The notes beneath the pieces are model-generated. The model had not been told where the DNA came from and searched no databases. It saw nothing but the letters and a program-made list of their open reading frames with translations. 64,000 nt of DNA, from contig BDDD01001655.1 of the NCBI GenBank assembly GCA_001972305.1, positions 1-64,000 on the forward strand. Direction: 5' to 3'. The position numbers and the translations under genes are program-made. Each line of letters begins with the position of its first letter. Position 1 is the first letter of the stretch. Source of the DNA: Cephalotus follicularis (Eukaryota; Streptophyta; Magnoliopsida; Oxalidales; Cephalotaceae). This document shows, one piece after another, positions 1 to 9,356 of this stretch.

Positions 1-422
1 ATGAAATAACATGGATGGTGTGTCAATACATAACCATTACATAAAGTAATATCATAAATCCCTACAGCTTCAGCGATGATCCTAGATCCATCCCCAAGCT
101 GTAAGTCCAAGTCTCCAGCTCTAAGCTTTCTAACTTTTCTTAGTCCCTGCAATGAATTGCAAAGGTTAGTTCCACATCCAGTATGCAATACCCACAAAGA
201 ACTACTATTCAAAGCTAGATTTAGTTCAATCATGAACATACCTGATGTACTTGCACCATGCAAAACTTCAGAAGAGATTCTAGCACCAGTAACTCGACAA
301 TCCTTTTTCCAGTGTCCGGTCTTACCACACTGGAAAGTGGCACCCTCAGCCTCCAGCTGCTTCATTCGATTCTTGGCATCGCTCCCACTAGCTCCAAGCT
401 TGCCCTCTTGGGCTGGGATCTC
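1..422 (-). pseudogene. copia element A: zinc knuckle and start of protease (pol N-terminus, runs off window)
   Basis: Reading the minus strand on from the gag stop gives a degenerate zinc knuckle (CGKTGHWKKDC, whose first cysteine is replaced by threonine). A protease-like stretch follows (SLWVLHTGCGTNLC), then GDGSRI, the usual sequence before the copia integrase. The aspartate of the usual protease D-T/S-G triad reads histidine here, so the enzyme would be dead. The matching region of the sister element at 50.6-50.8 kb is recognisably the same family. The frame leaves the window at base 1. Assignment rests on seen motifs plus knowledge of Ty1/copia polyproteins. Confidence 0.75.
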
Positions 423-1028
423 TTACTTCGTAGAGTCAAGATTGGCCTCTGCCATTCTCAACATAGAAACTAACTCAGAAAGAGTTACTTCTATTTTGAT
501 CAAGTGGAAATACTCCACAAACTGTGAGAACGATCCAGGGAGGGATGTAAGAATAAGATCTATCTGCAGATCATGATCCATGACAAACCCTAATTGAGTA
601 AGCTGCTCAATCATGTTTATCATCTCCAGTCCATGATCATGGACTGAAGCTCCCTCTGGCATCTGTGCCTTGAAGAGCTTGCGTGAGAGATTAAGCCTCC
701 GAGTCCTAGACCCGGCCCCATACATCTCCTCAAGATCATGTAGTATAGCGGAGAAGGTCTCAATCTTCTCATACTTGCGTTGCAGCTCCGGTGTCATCCC
801 CAAAAGGGCGATACACCGAGCATGCTCATCGTCCTCCAGCCACATGGCCAGACGATCGCACTCATCAGGCGTAGGATCATCACCTAGTGATGGAGGCCCC
901 CATTTCATCACATACGCCAATTTATTGGCCGTTAGGATGAATTTGAGGTTACGTTTCCAATTGATGAAGTTTGGGCCTATCAATTTGTTTGTCTCTAGAA
1001 TGTGGGACATAGCAGATTGTAAAGTCAT
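423..1028 (-). pseudogene. copia element A gag (UBN2/Retrotran_gag_2-like)
   Basis: About 200 codons open on the minus strand. The N-terminus reads MTLQSAMSHILETNKLIGPNF, followed by INWKRNL, the typical NY/F-xxW-K start of plant copia gag. Downstream come LEDDEHARCIALLGM, an LxxLEEMYG block and a helical LSELVSMLRMAEANL end. I place the start at 1028 because the family usually begins a few residues before the LxxNKLxGxNF motif; an in-frame ATG also exists at 1070. A stop at 423 separates it from the zinc knuckle and pol. The protein would package element RNA in virus-like particles. A related copy lies on the plus strand at 49.68-50.46 kb. Confidence 0.85.
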
Positions 1029-2789
1029 TTTGTAGCAACCTAGATAAGGAAATATAAGTTGAGTCAGCATCTATTCTAGTTTTAATATATGACACCCATA
1101 ACACTTGGTCTTTAGTGCTTATGGTTCCTCCCACTATTCTAATCGTATCCCATACCCCCATATGGAATTCGAGAAGTCCAACTTCCTAGTGGGGATTGGA
1201 ATCCATCGCAATCATATTATAGCCTCAGCTAGGACATGACAAACTATAATATATCCAATGGGTAGGCTTTCTTGCCAATTTGTATCCAATACAAGATCCA
1301 ATCATAGTATTCGGCCTTAGATTCAATATGGCCTCAGCTAGGGCATGACAAACCATCAGAATCTTAATAAGTCAAGTACCCACAATTTTCATTGGAATGC
1401 ACTAGTTGTAACACTCACACGTAGGCGGGTCCAAGTGCTAAAACATAGCCACCCTTTGCGATGCCCAACACCGACGTTGACATAATATCCCCAACACTAC
1501 TCAACGAAAATTGTGGAAGGCCACAGGGAACCACTCCATAGGTTCCTACGTTGAGACTTATTATTAAAGTGAGGGAATTTACGGTCTCATGTTTTAATTA
1601 CCATGCCATTAATTAATTCATTGGTTGTATTAGCCAATTCCAATTAATTACGGCTTAGCATGCAAGACGAGTATCTTATGCACCTTGGACATATTTCTAA
1701 AATATGTCAATGGATTTGGCAAGGACATTATTAGTAATGACTTGAGCCCAAAGTCACTACTTGGTTTTCCTAGGTGTAAAGATTTAAATCTATTTATTAC
1801 ATCAATAACCATGCATCCATGGCCTTCAAAAGTCTTGTACTTCATTTCTCCTTTCCTCCATCTCTCCTTGCATGGTCTTCTTTTACAAAAAGAACATTAC
1901 ATTTTCGAAAAGAAAATTACAAGGAGAAATAACAAAGGTATGGAAAAATAAATGGTGCACGCAGACACCTTATTACAGACCTTTAAAATAGTAAATAAAT
2001 AAATATCCATTCACACATAGAAAACCATAACCTAGGTGAAAGTCCTTTTTGGGCCATCCATTGTGCGTAAGACTTATATTATATCCAATATAATAAAACC
2101 ACAAATAAAACAAATGCCATAAATAATAACCAATTACTCAATTTAATTCAAGGATTGTTAATTGATCAAACTCCCACTAAATCAAGCAATGATTTTTAAT
2201 TTTCCAAGTGCCAAAATGTATAAAATCCAATTTTATTAAAAACAGTTTTTTTTTATATAAAAGACTTCGACGCCTTTCCAAAGGGCATCGATGTGTTTTT
2301 TGGAAATTCATGAACAAGGCATCGATGCATAACAGGAGCATCAATGCGTTTCTCAAGAACAGTTGAAAAAGGCGTCGACGTCCAACAAGAACATCGACGC
2401 GTATCACAAAAATATGAACAAGACATCGATGTCTATCAAGAACATCGACGTCTTTCCTGGGAATTTGAACATGACATCGACGTCTACCAAGAACGTCGAC
2501 GTCTTTAGCCCCCTGGGCAGTTTCTGCATTTCTAAAAACGCTGAAATCAATGGTTTAGAGTATGGTATACCATTCTGGCATTCCGAAATGCACTATGCAT
2601 GTTCCAAACATAATTCTAAACACATTAAAACAACATTCCCAACACAAAAACACAATGAAATCCAATTTCAAGCAATTTTCATTAAGGCACTTTGAAAATT
2701 TAGTTTGATCACAAAACACATCCTGTAATTAAACTATTAATCAATACATCATCTAAGGCATACAAATTCAAATAAGGATGATATGGGAC
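1029..2789 (-). other. copia element A untranslated leader between primer-binding site and gag
   Basis: No convincing gene. It lies between the gag start and the primer-binding site. Short patches match the leader of the plus-strand sister copy near 49.38-49.58 kb, including CCCCACTAGGAAG and repeated CTGAGGC(C)-type patches next to tgtcatgccct. It also holds a dyad array (2263-2510, separate entry). Small open frames here are not supported as genes. Confidence 0.6.
2263..2510. repeat. array of about ten GTCGAC/ATCGAT dyads, partly a 51-bp tandem repeat
   Basis: Ten copies of a dyad with core rTCGAy (for example ggcgtcgacg, gacatcgatg, aacgtcgacg) occur in about 250 bp. The last six form three pairs starting at 2371/2390, 2422/2441 and 2473/2492: exact 51-bp period and 19 bp within each pair. 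Because 51 is divisible by three, a spurious repetitive ORF (2363-2695, plus) stays open through it. Confidence 0.9.
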
Positions 2790-2801
2790 GCTCTGATACC
2801 A
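2790..2801 (-). promoter_or_regulatory. primer-binding site of copia element A (initiator tRNA-Met type)
   Basis: The plus strand reads GCTCTGATACCA, so the minus strand reads TGGTATCAGAGC. This is the standard plant retrotransposon primer-binding site complementary to the 3' end of initiator tRNA-Met. It lies one base from the LTR end (…CCATCA on the minus strand), which fixes the orientation and LTR boundary of this element. Confidence 0.93.
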
Positions 2802-2802
2802 C

Positions 2803-3827
2803 TGATGGAAACGGACAAAACCGAATCCAATGCCATAAATGGACTATGGTGTGTAGGGTGTAGAACAAAACTTAAACATACACTCATGGCAGCGGAAGAA
2901 CACCCAATAAAACAAAACCAATCCATTATGGCACGTCCACAGACCACATGGATCACCACAACATCAACAGAATTGAATTGGTGTCACCATTACAAACAAT
3001 GGTGACACACAAGCATGGCATAAGGAAGAAGGACCAAGAATTATACCAGTGGGTGATGGCTCCTTCTTTCTTTGCCGCTACAAGCTTGAGTAGATTCCCC
3101 TTTGATGTTCTCCAAGCCTCAGGAACAACAAACAATCCAACCAGCAAAGCTAAAGTGCATGAACTCTCTCTATTTCTCACTTAGCTTAGAAAAGGTAAAT
3201 TGATATTGACCAATGAAGTCAATGATTAATCCACCCTAGATAAGCTTATGCTTGGTGTATATCAGCTGAAGGAACACACACAATCTGCAGAGAAATCCGA
3301 GTTCTCTATTGCCCAGCAAAAACTCAAACTTTTTCCTCTCTTCCACTTTCTGCAAAAAATGCCTATTACTAGCCTCATATTCTCTCTCCCAATCTCCCAT
3401 TCACTTAGGATCATGGCCTTCACTCCCTGGGAGTCCGAAGCCATGATTCCCACGTTTCTAAAACGTGTAAAATCAAGAGAAACCGACAAAGGTTGTGAGA
3501 GAAAATGTGCCCATGAAGTGAGCTCGTGCACAGGTTGCACGTTCTGCCCAAAAACGTCGACGCCTTCCAAAGGACGTCGACGCCCATGCAATGTGGCACT
3601 AAAGACATCGACGCTTTCTAAAAGACATCGACGTCTTTCCAAGAGTTAAGCATCGACGTCTTTCTGAAATGCATCGACGCCTTTGTCTGGCTAGTGAAGC
3701 ATTAAGAGTCTAACTCTTTTAGTGATCTCATGTACCCTTCGAATATTGGTTAAGTAAGATCAAACAAATGTGTTTCCACAAAATGCAAAATCCACATAAC
3801 CGATATTTGACACCAAGACTTAATATG
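2803..3827 (-). mobile_element. LTR A: 5' LTR of minus-strand copia element A
   Basis: The 3' boundary is exact: the minus strand ends in CA next to the primer-binding site. The other end is approximate and set by similarity to a second copy at 40226-41262 (shared stretch begins ACATATTAAGTCTTGG). A dyad array lies at 3549-3680 with cores at 3558, 3578, 3609, 3629, 3654 and 3675. A duplicated TCACCATT…CAATGGTGAC block near 2980-3005 is shared by both copies. The TG start is not clean, suggesting a few bases changed or were lost where it meets the SIRE-type LTR. Confidence 0.75.
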
Positions 3828-4051
3828 TTGATGTGAATAATTCAGCTCACAAAAAGAAACACTCAGACAATTAATTCTCAAAGAATAAAGCTTAGTAGCT
3901 TTGTAGAACAATATAGAACACTTTGCGCTTTTTCACACATGTATGCTTGAATTCTATCTCTCTTTTGATGTTGTGTAGATCTTGTTGAATTGATGTAGTT
4001 CAGTGTGTTTCAGTATGTTTTCAGTGTGTTCTTCTGAGGTTTCATGCTTCG

Positions 4052-4059
4052 TTTTATAG
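4052..4059 (-). promoter_or_regulatory. TATA-like box of the minus-strand SIRE-type LTR
   Basis: The minus strand reads CTATAAAA. It lies 100 bp downstream of the last dyad core (4159), about the same distance as in three other SIRE-type LTRs here. Confidence 0.5.
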
Positions 4060-4148
4060 CCAGAAAAGATTTGTAGCCGTTGCATAATTTGTGGAAGCTT
4101 TTGATTTAATAATATGTAGTTGCATTTATTGAATTTTCTCTGCTGGTG

Positions 4149-4715
4149 TAAAGACGTCGACTTCTTTGTGAAAGGCGTAGATGTTTTTTCAGTTGGTAGC
4201 CGTTGGAAGTGGTTGAACTAGCCGTTCCAGTTTTCCCGGGTCTTGTTCACTTAAAAAGGCGTCGACTTCTTTTGAAAGGCGTCGATGTCTTTTCTGGGAA
4301 ATCTCCAGGTATTGAAGCTTTGAACATCACATCGTCTTCTTCTTTGGAGTCGATGCATTTTCTGGGAATTTGCAGGTACCTTTGGAAAGGTGTCGATGCT
4401 TGTAGAAAGGCGTCGATGTCATTTTGAATGTCGTCGATGTCTTTCATGTAAGGATCGATGTTTTTCAATTTCAATTTCATACAGTAGGTTTTGGCATTGA
4501 AAACGTCAATGTTATCTTGGAAGTAGTCGATGTCATCTTGGAAGTAGTCGATGTCTTTTGGAAGTAGTCGATGTCTTCTGGTACGGACGTCGATGTCATT
4601 ACTGGAAGGACGATGTCTTCTTTGTAATTGATCTTGCACTAAAGACGTCGATGTCATTTATAAGGAGTCGACTTCTTTCGTACGGACGTCGATGGTTTTC
4701 CTTGATAGTCGATGT
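4149..4715. repeat. GTCGAC/GTCGAT dyad array in U3 of the minus SIRE-type LTR
   Basis: About twenty degenerate copies of rTCGAyG flanked by aaag/ctttc-type bases. A clean run has cores at 4505, 4526, 4547 and 4567 (spacing 21, 21, 20). The array keeps several overlapping frames open, for example 4247-4657 on the minus strand, which I do not regard as a gene. Confidence 0.85.
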
Positions 4716-4852
4716 CTTCTTCTGCAGATTGGTTTTAGGCTTTGATATTGAACTTGTAATTTCTTGCACATCAAGTAAACTTGTTAAATGCAAATATGTT
4801 ATCATAAAAACAAGGATTGAGACTAAATCGTTAACACGATCAAACTCAGTGA

Positions 4853-5278
4853 ATCAATCAAGAGGAACAAGAAGATTTACCTCCATGGGAAGCTCAAGAA
4901 ACCGGTCAAGAAGTTGCTCCTTCTCGTCCTCGCTCTCATGCTCGTGGTTCCACCTCTACCTTGGAATATGATCGTCTTGTCGAGTTTATGAGTTCTCGAT
5001 TTGATGCACTGAATGTTCGGTTTGATTCTATGGAAGCATCTCTCGATGATAAGTTCAAGTCTCTCAATTCTCGACTTGATAACTTGGAGAAGGATCACAA
5101 GACAATCCGTACAGATTTTGAGACTGTCGAAGACACAATCTACTATGATCTACATGTCACCAAGAGACCTCTCAAACGTCTAGAACGGAAGCTTGCTGAA
5201 TCAAAATCTATTGACAAATGCGAGGAGACTTCTGGAGATGAATCTGCTCATGATGATCCTCCTGTTTCTGATTCTTGA
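4853..5278 (+). pseudogene. C-terminal tail of a SIRE-type envelope-like ORF (coiled coil)
   Basis: A frame open from 4853 to 5278 encodes a glutamate/proline-rich linker, then a heptad-like coiled coil (FMSSRFDALNVRFDSMEAS, then LDDKFKSLNSRLDNLEKD) and an acidic end. This is the layout of the C-terminus of the extra, envelope-like ORF found between pol and the 3' LTR in SIRE/Maximus copia elements. The polypurine tract and 3' LTR follow directly. The N-terminal part is missing because the inverted LTR (ending 4836) interrupts it; a TGA precedes the frame at 4850. The role of this ORF is uncertain even in intact elements. Confidence 0.7.
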
Positions 5279-5630
5279 TTGTATTTTTATTTTGGTTGTG
5301 TAACTATGAACAAATGGTTGAAATGTGAACAAGTGTCTTTTTGATGATATTTTAATATGATATTTTGGTTGTTTGAATGTTATTGCTGTTATATAAGATA
5401 TTTTGTTATGATATTGTTCAAACCTTGACTTCTTAAGGGGGAGCATTATATGTTTATGTTATATTTACATGTCTTTTTGATGCTATCCAAAAAAGGGGGA
5501 GATAGCTTTATAATTTAGTAAGTTATAAGTTAGTTTTTTTTTTGTTTGCACTTTTCTCCTATTTTCAATACATATATCAATTTTTATGCCTTTTTGCGTA
5601 AATTTTTGTCATCATCAAAAAGGGGGAGAT
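5279..5630 (+). promoter_or_regulatory. SIRE-type 3' untranslated region with three polypurine-tract-like sites
   Basis: Non-coding. It holds the polypurine tract proper (AAAAAGGGGGAGAT, 5617-5630) ending at the 3' LTR start. Two similar purine runs lie upstream: TAAGGGGGAGCA near 5435-5446 and AAAAAAGGGGGAGATAG at 5488-5504. The tract primes plus-strand DNA synthesis during reverse transcription. The tripled arrangement also occurs in the minus-strand SIRE element at 21.79-22.04 kb. Confidence 0.75.
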
Positions 5631-5749
5631 TGTTGACGGTTTAGTCTCAATCCTAGTTTTGATGATAACATATTTGCTTCTAACAAGTTTACTTTATGTG
5701 AAAGATACTTAACAAACTCACAAAAATGCAAAAAGACAGTTTCAGATGA

Positions 5750-6365
5750 AAGACATCGATGTCATTGAAGGAAGACATCGACGCCTTTAAAGCACCAGCA
5801 GTTACAGGTAGTTATTCTTGAAAGACATCGATCTCATTCCAAAAAGACATCGACGCCTTCAGCCTCAAAAGTTACAGGTCGATTTTCAACAAAGACATCG
5901 ATCCTTTTCAGAGAAGACATCGACATCTTTAACCCAGAAAGTTACAGGTTATTTTCTTTCAAAGACATCGATCTTTATCAGTGAGGACATTGACGGTTTT
6001 CATCAAAGACGTCGATCCCTTCAGAAATACATCGATGTGTTTAATGCATCAAAGTTACAGGTTGTTTTTGAACAAAGACATCGAGTATTTCCTACAAAGA
6101 CATCGACTCCAAAGTAAAAGACATCGATCCCTTTTTAAAGACATCGATGTGTTTTTCATGACTTCTATTTTTCCAGAAAAAACATCGACGCAGTTTGAAG
6201 ACATCGATGTGTTGCTCATATCTTCAAAGCCTGGCCACAACTCCAGAAAAGACATCGACGTCATTTATAGACATCGCCGTCTTCAGACAAAATTACGCTC
6301 TGCATGTTAGCAACGACTAGTTAACTGATGAAGACATTGACGCTTATCAAAAGACATCGACGTCT
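5750..6365. repeat. ATCGAT/ATCGAC dyad array in U3, with 70-bp higher-order repeat
   Basis: Cores (C of TCGA or its T variant) lie at 5757, 5779, 5829, 5851, 5899, 5921, 5969, 5991, 6013, 6033, 6082, 6104, 6125, 6145, 6186, 6205, 6256, 6275, 6338 and 6358. Within pairs the spacing is 19-22 bp. A 70-bp repeat marked by GTTACAGGT starts at 5801, 5871 and 5941, each unit holding one pair. Flanks are AAAGACrTCGAyGTCTTT-like. Confidence 0.92.
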
Positions 6366-6462
6366 TTACTCCAACGGCTACATGACAGAGTTTACAGATT
6401 GTCATCAGTTTTTCATTTCAAAATCTCCATAATTTAAGCAACGGATACATGGATTGTTTGGC

Positions 6463-6470
6463 TATATAAA
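6463..6470 (+). promoter_or_regulatory. TATA box of the plus SIRE-type LTR
   Basis: TATATAAA within ggctatataaagg, 105 bp after the last dyad core (6358). It is the expected U3 promoter, with transcription starting roughly 25-35 bp downstream. The promoter role is inferred from sequence only. Confidence 0.65.
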
Positions 6471-6948
6471 GGAGGGTTCAAGGCTTCATAAAAGATTAAG
6501 AAACAAAGTAATCAGGCAATCAAGCAAGCTACATTCTACAATCTCAAAGTGTTCTTGAGTTTTTCCAAAAAGCCCATAGCTTTACCTTCTGGTTTTCTTT
6601 GTAATTCTCTCTTGTTCTTTATTGTAAGCCAAACCTACTGAGAGGGTACATTGTAAACACATTACAAACTTGTAAAAGAGGAGAGTGAATCCTCGAAAGT
6701 TCTTGAGGTCAAGATCAAGTGATTGAGGTCAATCACAAAAAACTGTGAGGTGTAATGAATTGCTTCCTTAATCAATTCGAGCTAGTGGAAACTCAAGGAG
6801 CTCCCTTGGGAAAAGTGGACGTAGACAAGCGTTAGCCGAACCACTCTAAAAATAGATAATCTTTCTATCCCTACTCTCTTTACTTTAAAAGTTTTTATTT
6901 AGTAGTATTTGTGTTAATATTCAATTCACCCCCCTCTTGTATATTTCA

Positions 6949-7889
6949 AGAACTCTTTTTATTATTTTAATTAGGTATTCGGTGGAAGTACTATCTCGGG
7001 CTAGAGGGGTAGAGTAGTACCCAGACCTAAGGATTGTTTGTTCCTATGCATGATTATTGATTGTTTACGGAGTGTCTGCAGGCCTATGGCCTTTGATGCG
7101 ATTAGGACCAGCTAAGTATATCACCGCTTAGGGACGGTTGGTATACTGAAGCTGTCCGCAATTGTCATTCATATATATATGTCATGCCATGCATACATAT
7201 TATTATACTGTTGCATCACATGGCATACGGTTATACTATACAATGTTACACTGATGCATGCATTGCATACTGTTATACTATTGCATGCATACCATATAAT
7301 ATACCTACCCGACTATTTGTCGCTGACCCATTTCATTGTAATGGAATGGGTCAGGCACATGTGAAGGATTGCAATGAGATAGACCGAGACGGATGGGATG
7401 TCTAAGGTATATTATGATTTAATATTTAGATTTTATTTTGCCTATATGAGTTGGCCTAAAAGGGTTTAATGTATAAGAGACAATCTATAATCATGTTTTA
7501 TTTCAGTTATTGACCTGCCGACATGTGGCGGTGCTTAAGAAATGTGTGTTGATGTATTGGATATGCATGAGTTCATCACTTGAGATAACTATGAGTTAAG
7601 TTGTGGTTGCTGAGGCCTGAGCCTATTTATAAACTTTTGATTCCTCCAACGAGAGTGTGGTTTGCTGAGGGCTGAGCCCAATATATAAAATGTGTTTTTC
7701 TTTACAGGGGGCGTAGTACGTTAAACAAATACATCATGTCCAATTTTTGGGAAATTCTAAGAGTTAGAATATTTATGAGTTGATTATTCCGCTTGCATGA
7801 CTTTGATTCAAAGTTTTAAATTTATAGATTGAATGAACGGTGATCACGTGTCGGATCATGGGGGTTTTCTCACGGTTCGGGGTGTGACA
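6949..7889 (+). mobile_element. LTR E fragment (gypsy-type), 3' part only
   Basis: It ends CACGGTTCGGGGTGTGACA at 7889, a typical gypsy LTR end. It shares its last ~100 bp (attattccgcttgcatga… through catcacgtgtcgga) with the copy ending at 59912. The 5' part is missing where the SIRE-type LTR ends. Inside are a (CATAC)-rich stretch around 7180-7300 and a ttgctgagg-type direct repeat near 7610 and 7663. No gene seen. Confidence 0.6.
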
Positions 7890-9356
7890 CTATCGGTTGC
7901 AAATAGATCTTCAAGAAGAAGATTGGCTCTGATGGAAATATTGAGACATATAGAGCGCGATTGGTTGCGGAAGGGTATAGGAAAAGACATGGTGTCGACT
8001 ATACCGAGACTTTCTCACCAGTCGCGATGCTCAAATCCATTCGGATTTTTATTGCTATTGCCACTCATTATGATTATGAGATATGATAGATGGATGTCAA
8101 GACTGCTTTTTTGAATGGGCGTCTTGAAGAGGACATTTATATGTCCCAACCCGAGGGGTTCACATCCAAGGAGTCTCCGCATATGGTATGCAAACTCCAA
8201 AGGTTAATCTATGGCCTTAAGTAAGCATCTTGTAGATGGAACATCCATTTTAACGAGGCCGTAAAGTCTTTCGGGTTCATCAAGAACGTAGATGACCCAT
8301 GTGTCTACCAGAAAAAAGAAAACTCCTGTATCACTTTCTTTGTACTTTATGTGGATGACATCCTACTCATTGGGAATGATGTAGGGATGTTGTAGTCCAT
8401 AAAAGTATGGTTAGCCAAGAACTTCTCCATGAAGGATTTGGGAGAGGCATCCTATATACTAGGTATAAGGATTTTCAGGGAAAGATCTAATAGGTTGCCT
8501 GGCCTCTCCCAAAGCCAGTACATCAGCAAAGTGCTAAAGCGATTTCGTATGGCGAATTCCAAACGTGGCCTAGTGCCCATTGGGAAAGGAATTCACCTCT
8601 CCAAGCGGATGGCACTGCAAACTCCAAAGGAGAGGACATGCATGAGTCGACAGCTATATGCTTCATCTGTGGGGTTGATCGTGTACGCCATGCTATGTAC
8701 TAGGCCTGATGTGGCACACGCCCTAGGATTGGCAAGCTGTTTTCAGTCCTATCTAGGTGAAAAACACTGGGAAGTAGTCAAGGGGATTCTGAAGTACCTT
8801 AGACGGACTCAGGATAGCTTCTTGATCCACGGAGGAGACAGTGAGTTGAAACTGGGAGCTATTCTGATTCCAGTTTCGATAGTGATCTGGATGATCACAA
8901 CTCCATTTCAAGATATGTGTTTATCCTGAATGGAGGTGCTGTTAGCTGGAGGAGTGGAAAGCAGCAGATTGTTGCAGACTCCACCACTGAGGCAGAATAT
9001 ATTGCAGCCTCAGATGCCGCAAAAGAAGCTACTTGGAAGAGAGAGTTCATAGCTAAAGTGGGTGTAGTTCCAACCATTTGCCGTCCAGTTGTGGTATACT
9101 GTGACAATAATGGGGCTATTGAACAAGCCAAGGAACCAAGGTCTCACCAGAAGTCCAAGCACATTGAGCTACGCTATCATTTGATCCAGGGGATCGTTGA
9201 TAGAGGAGACATTGTTTTAGAGAGGGTTGCCTCAGAGGCAAACATAGCAGACCCACTGACCAAAGCTCTGGCGAGCAATGTTCTAGATAATCACACGAGA
9301 GGGATGGGACTAAAGTATAGGTCTTCATGGCTTTTGGGCCAAGTGGGAGATTGTTA
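7890..9356 (+). pseudogene. copia pol remnant: reverse transcriptase and RNase H
   Basis: The region begins inside the RT domain (IGCK*IFKKKIGSDG) directly after an LTR end, so protease and integrase are absent. Visible blocks are [20 protein letters not shown], the catalytic LYVDDILLIGND (about 8345-8380), SQSQYISKVLKRF, CTRPDVAHALG, and RNase H with DSTTEAEYIAASDAAKEA and SKHIELRYHLI. At least five stop codons (for example in C-K-*-I-F and G-L-K-*-A-S) and a frameshift near 8850 kill it. The frame ends at the polypurine tract and the LTR start at 9352. It is the same family as 54.66-56.01 kb and preserves RT segments that copy has lost. Confidence 0.9.

Larger units (their letters stand above)
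3828..4836 (-). mobile_element. SIRE/Maximus-type LTR, minus strand, truncated at its 3' end
   Basis: The minus strand starts TGTTAACGATTTAGTCTC, then AATCCTTGTTTTATGATAAC, matching the start of the plus SIRE LTR at 5631 and of the LTRs at 21788 and 32541. A TATA-like box (plus strand ttttatag, 4052-4059) lies 100 bp from the nearest dyad. A long dyad array fills 4149-4715. The usual ATTCACCCCCCTCT end is missing, because copia element A begins near 3828. No internal region follows on the proper side, so it is either a solo LTR or the 5' LTR of an element cut by copia A. Confidence 0.75.
5631..6948 (+). mobile_element. SIRE/Maximus-type 3' LTR, plus strand
   Basis: It starts TGTTGACGGTTTAGTCTC directly after the polypurine tract and ends with the lineage-typical AATTCACCCCCCTCTTG, then TATATTTCA at 6948. 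The length of 1318 bp agrees with the related solo LTR at 35373-36707 (1335 bp). U3 carries a dyad array (5750-6365) and a TATA box at 6463-6470. The U5 side includes a region found in all SIRE LTRs here (the gtggacgtag block near 6816, next to a gccgaaccact block). Confidence 0.88.

Noticed and set aside
4247..4657. 136-codon minus-strand frame rich in D-I-D repeats
   Set aside because: It lies wholly within a dyad array of an LTR. The ~21-bp period equals seven codons, which keeps frames open by chance. No start context, domain or conservation.
5818..6310. Overlapping plus-strand frames (5818-6117, 5981-6310) with repeated R-H-R and D-I-D
   Set aside because: Array artefacts in the SIRE LTR U3, upstream of the TATA box, in several frames at once.
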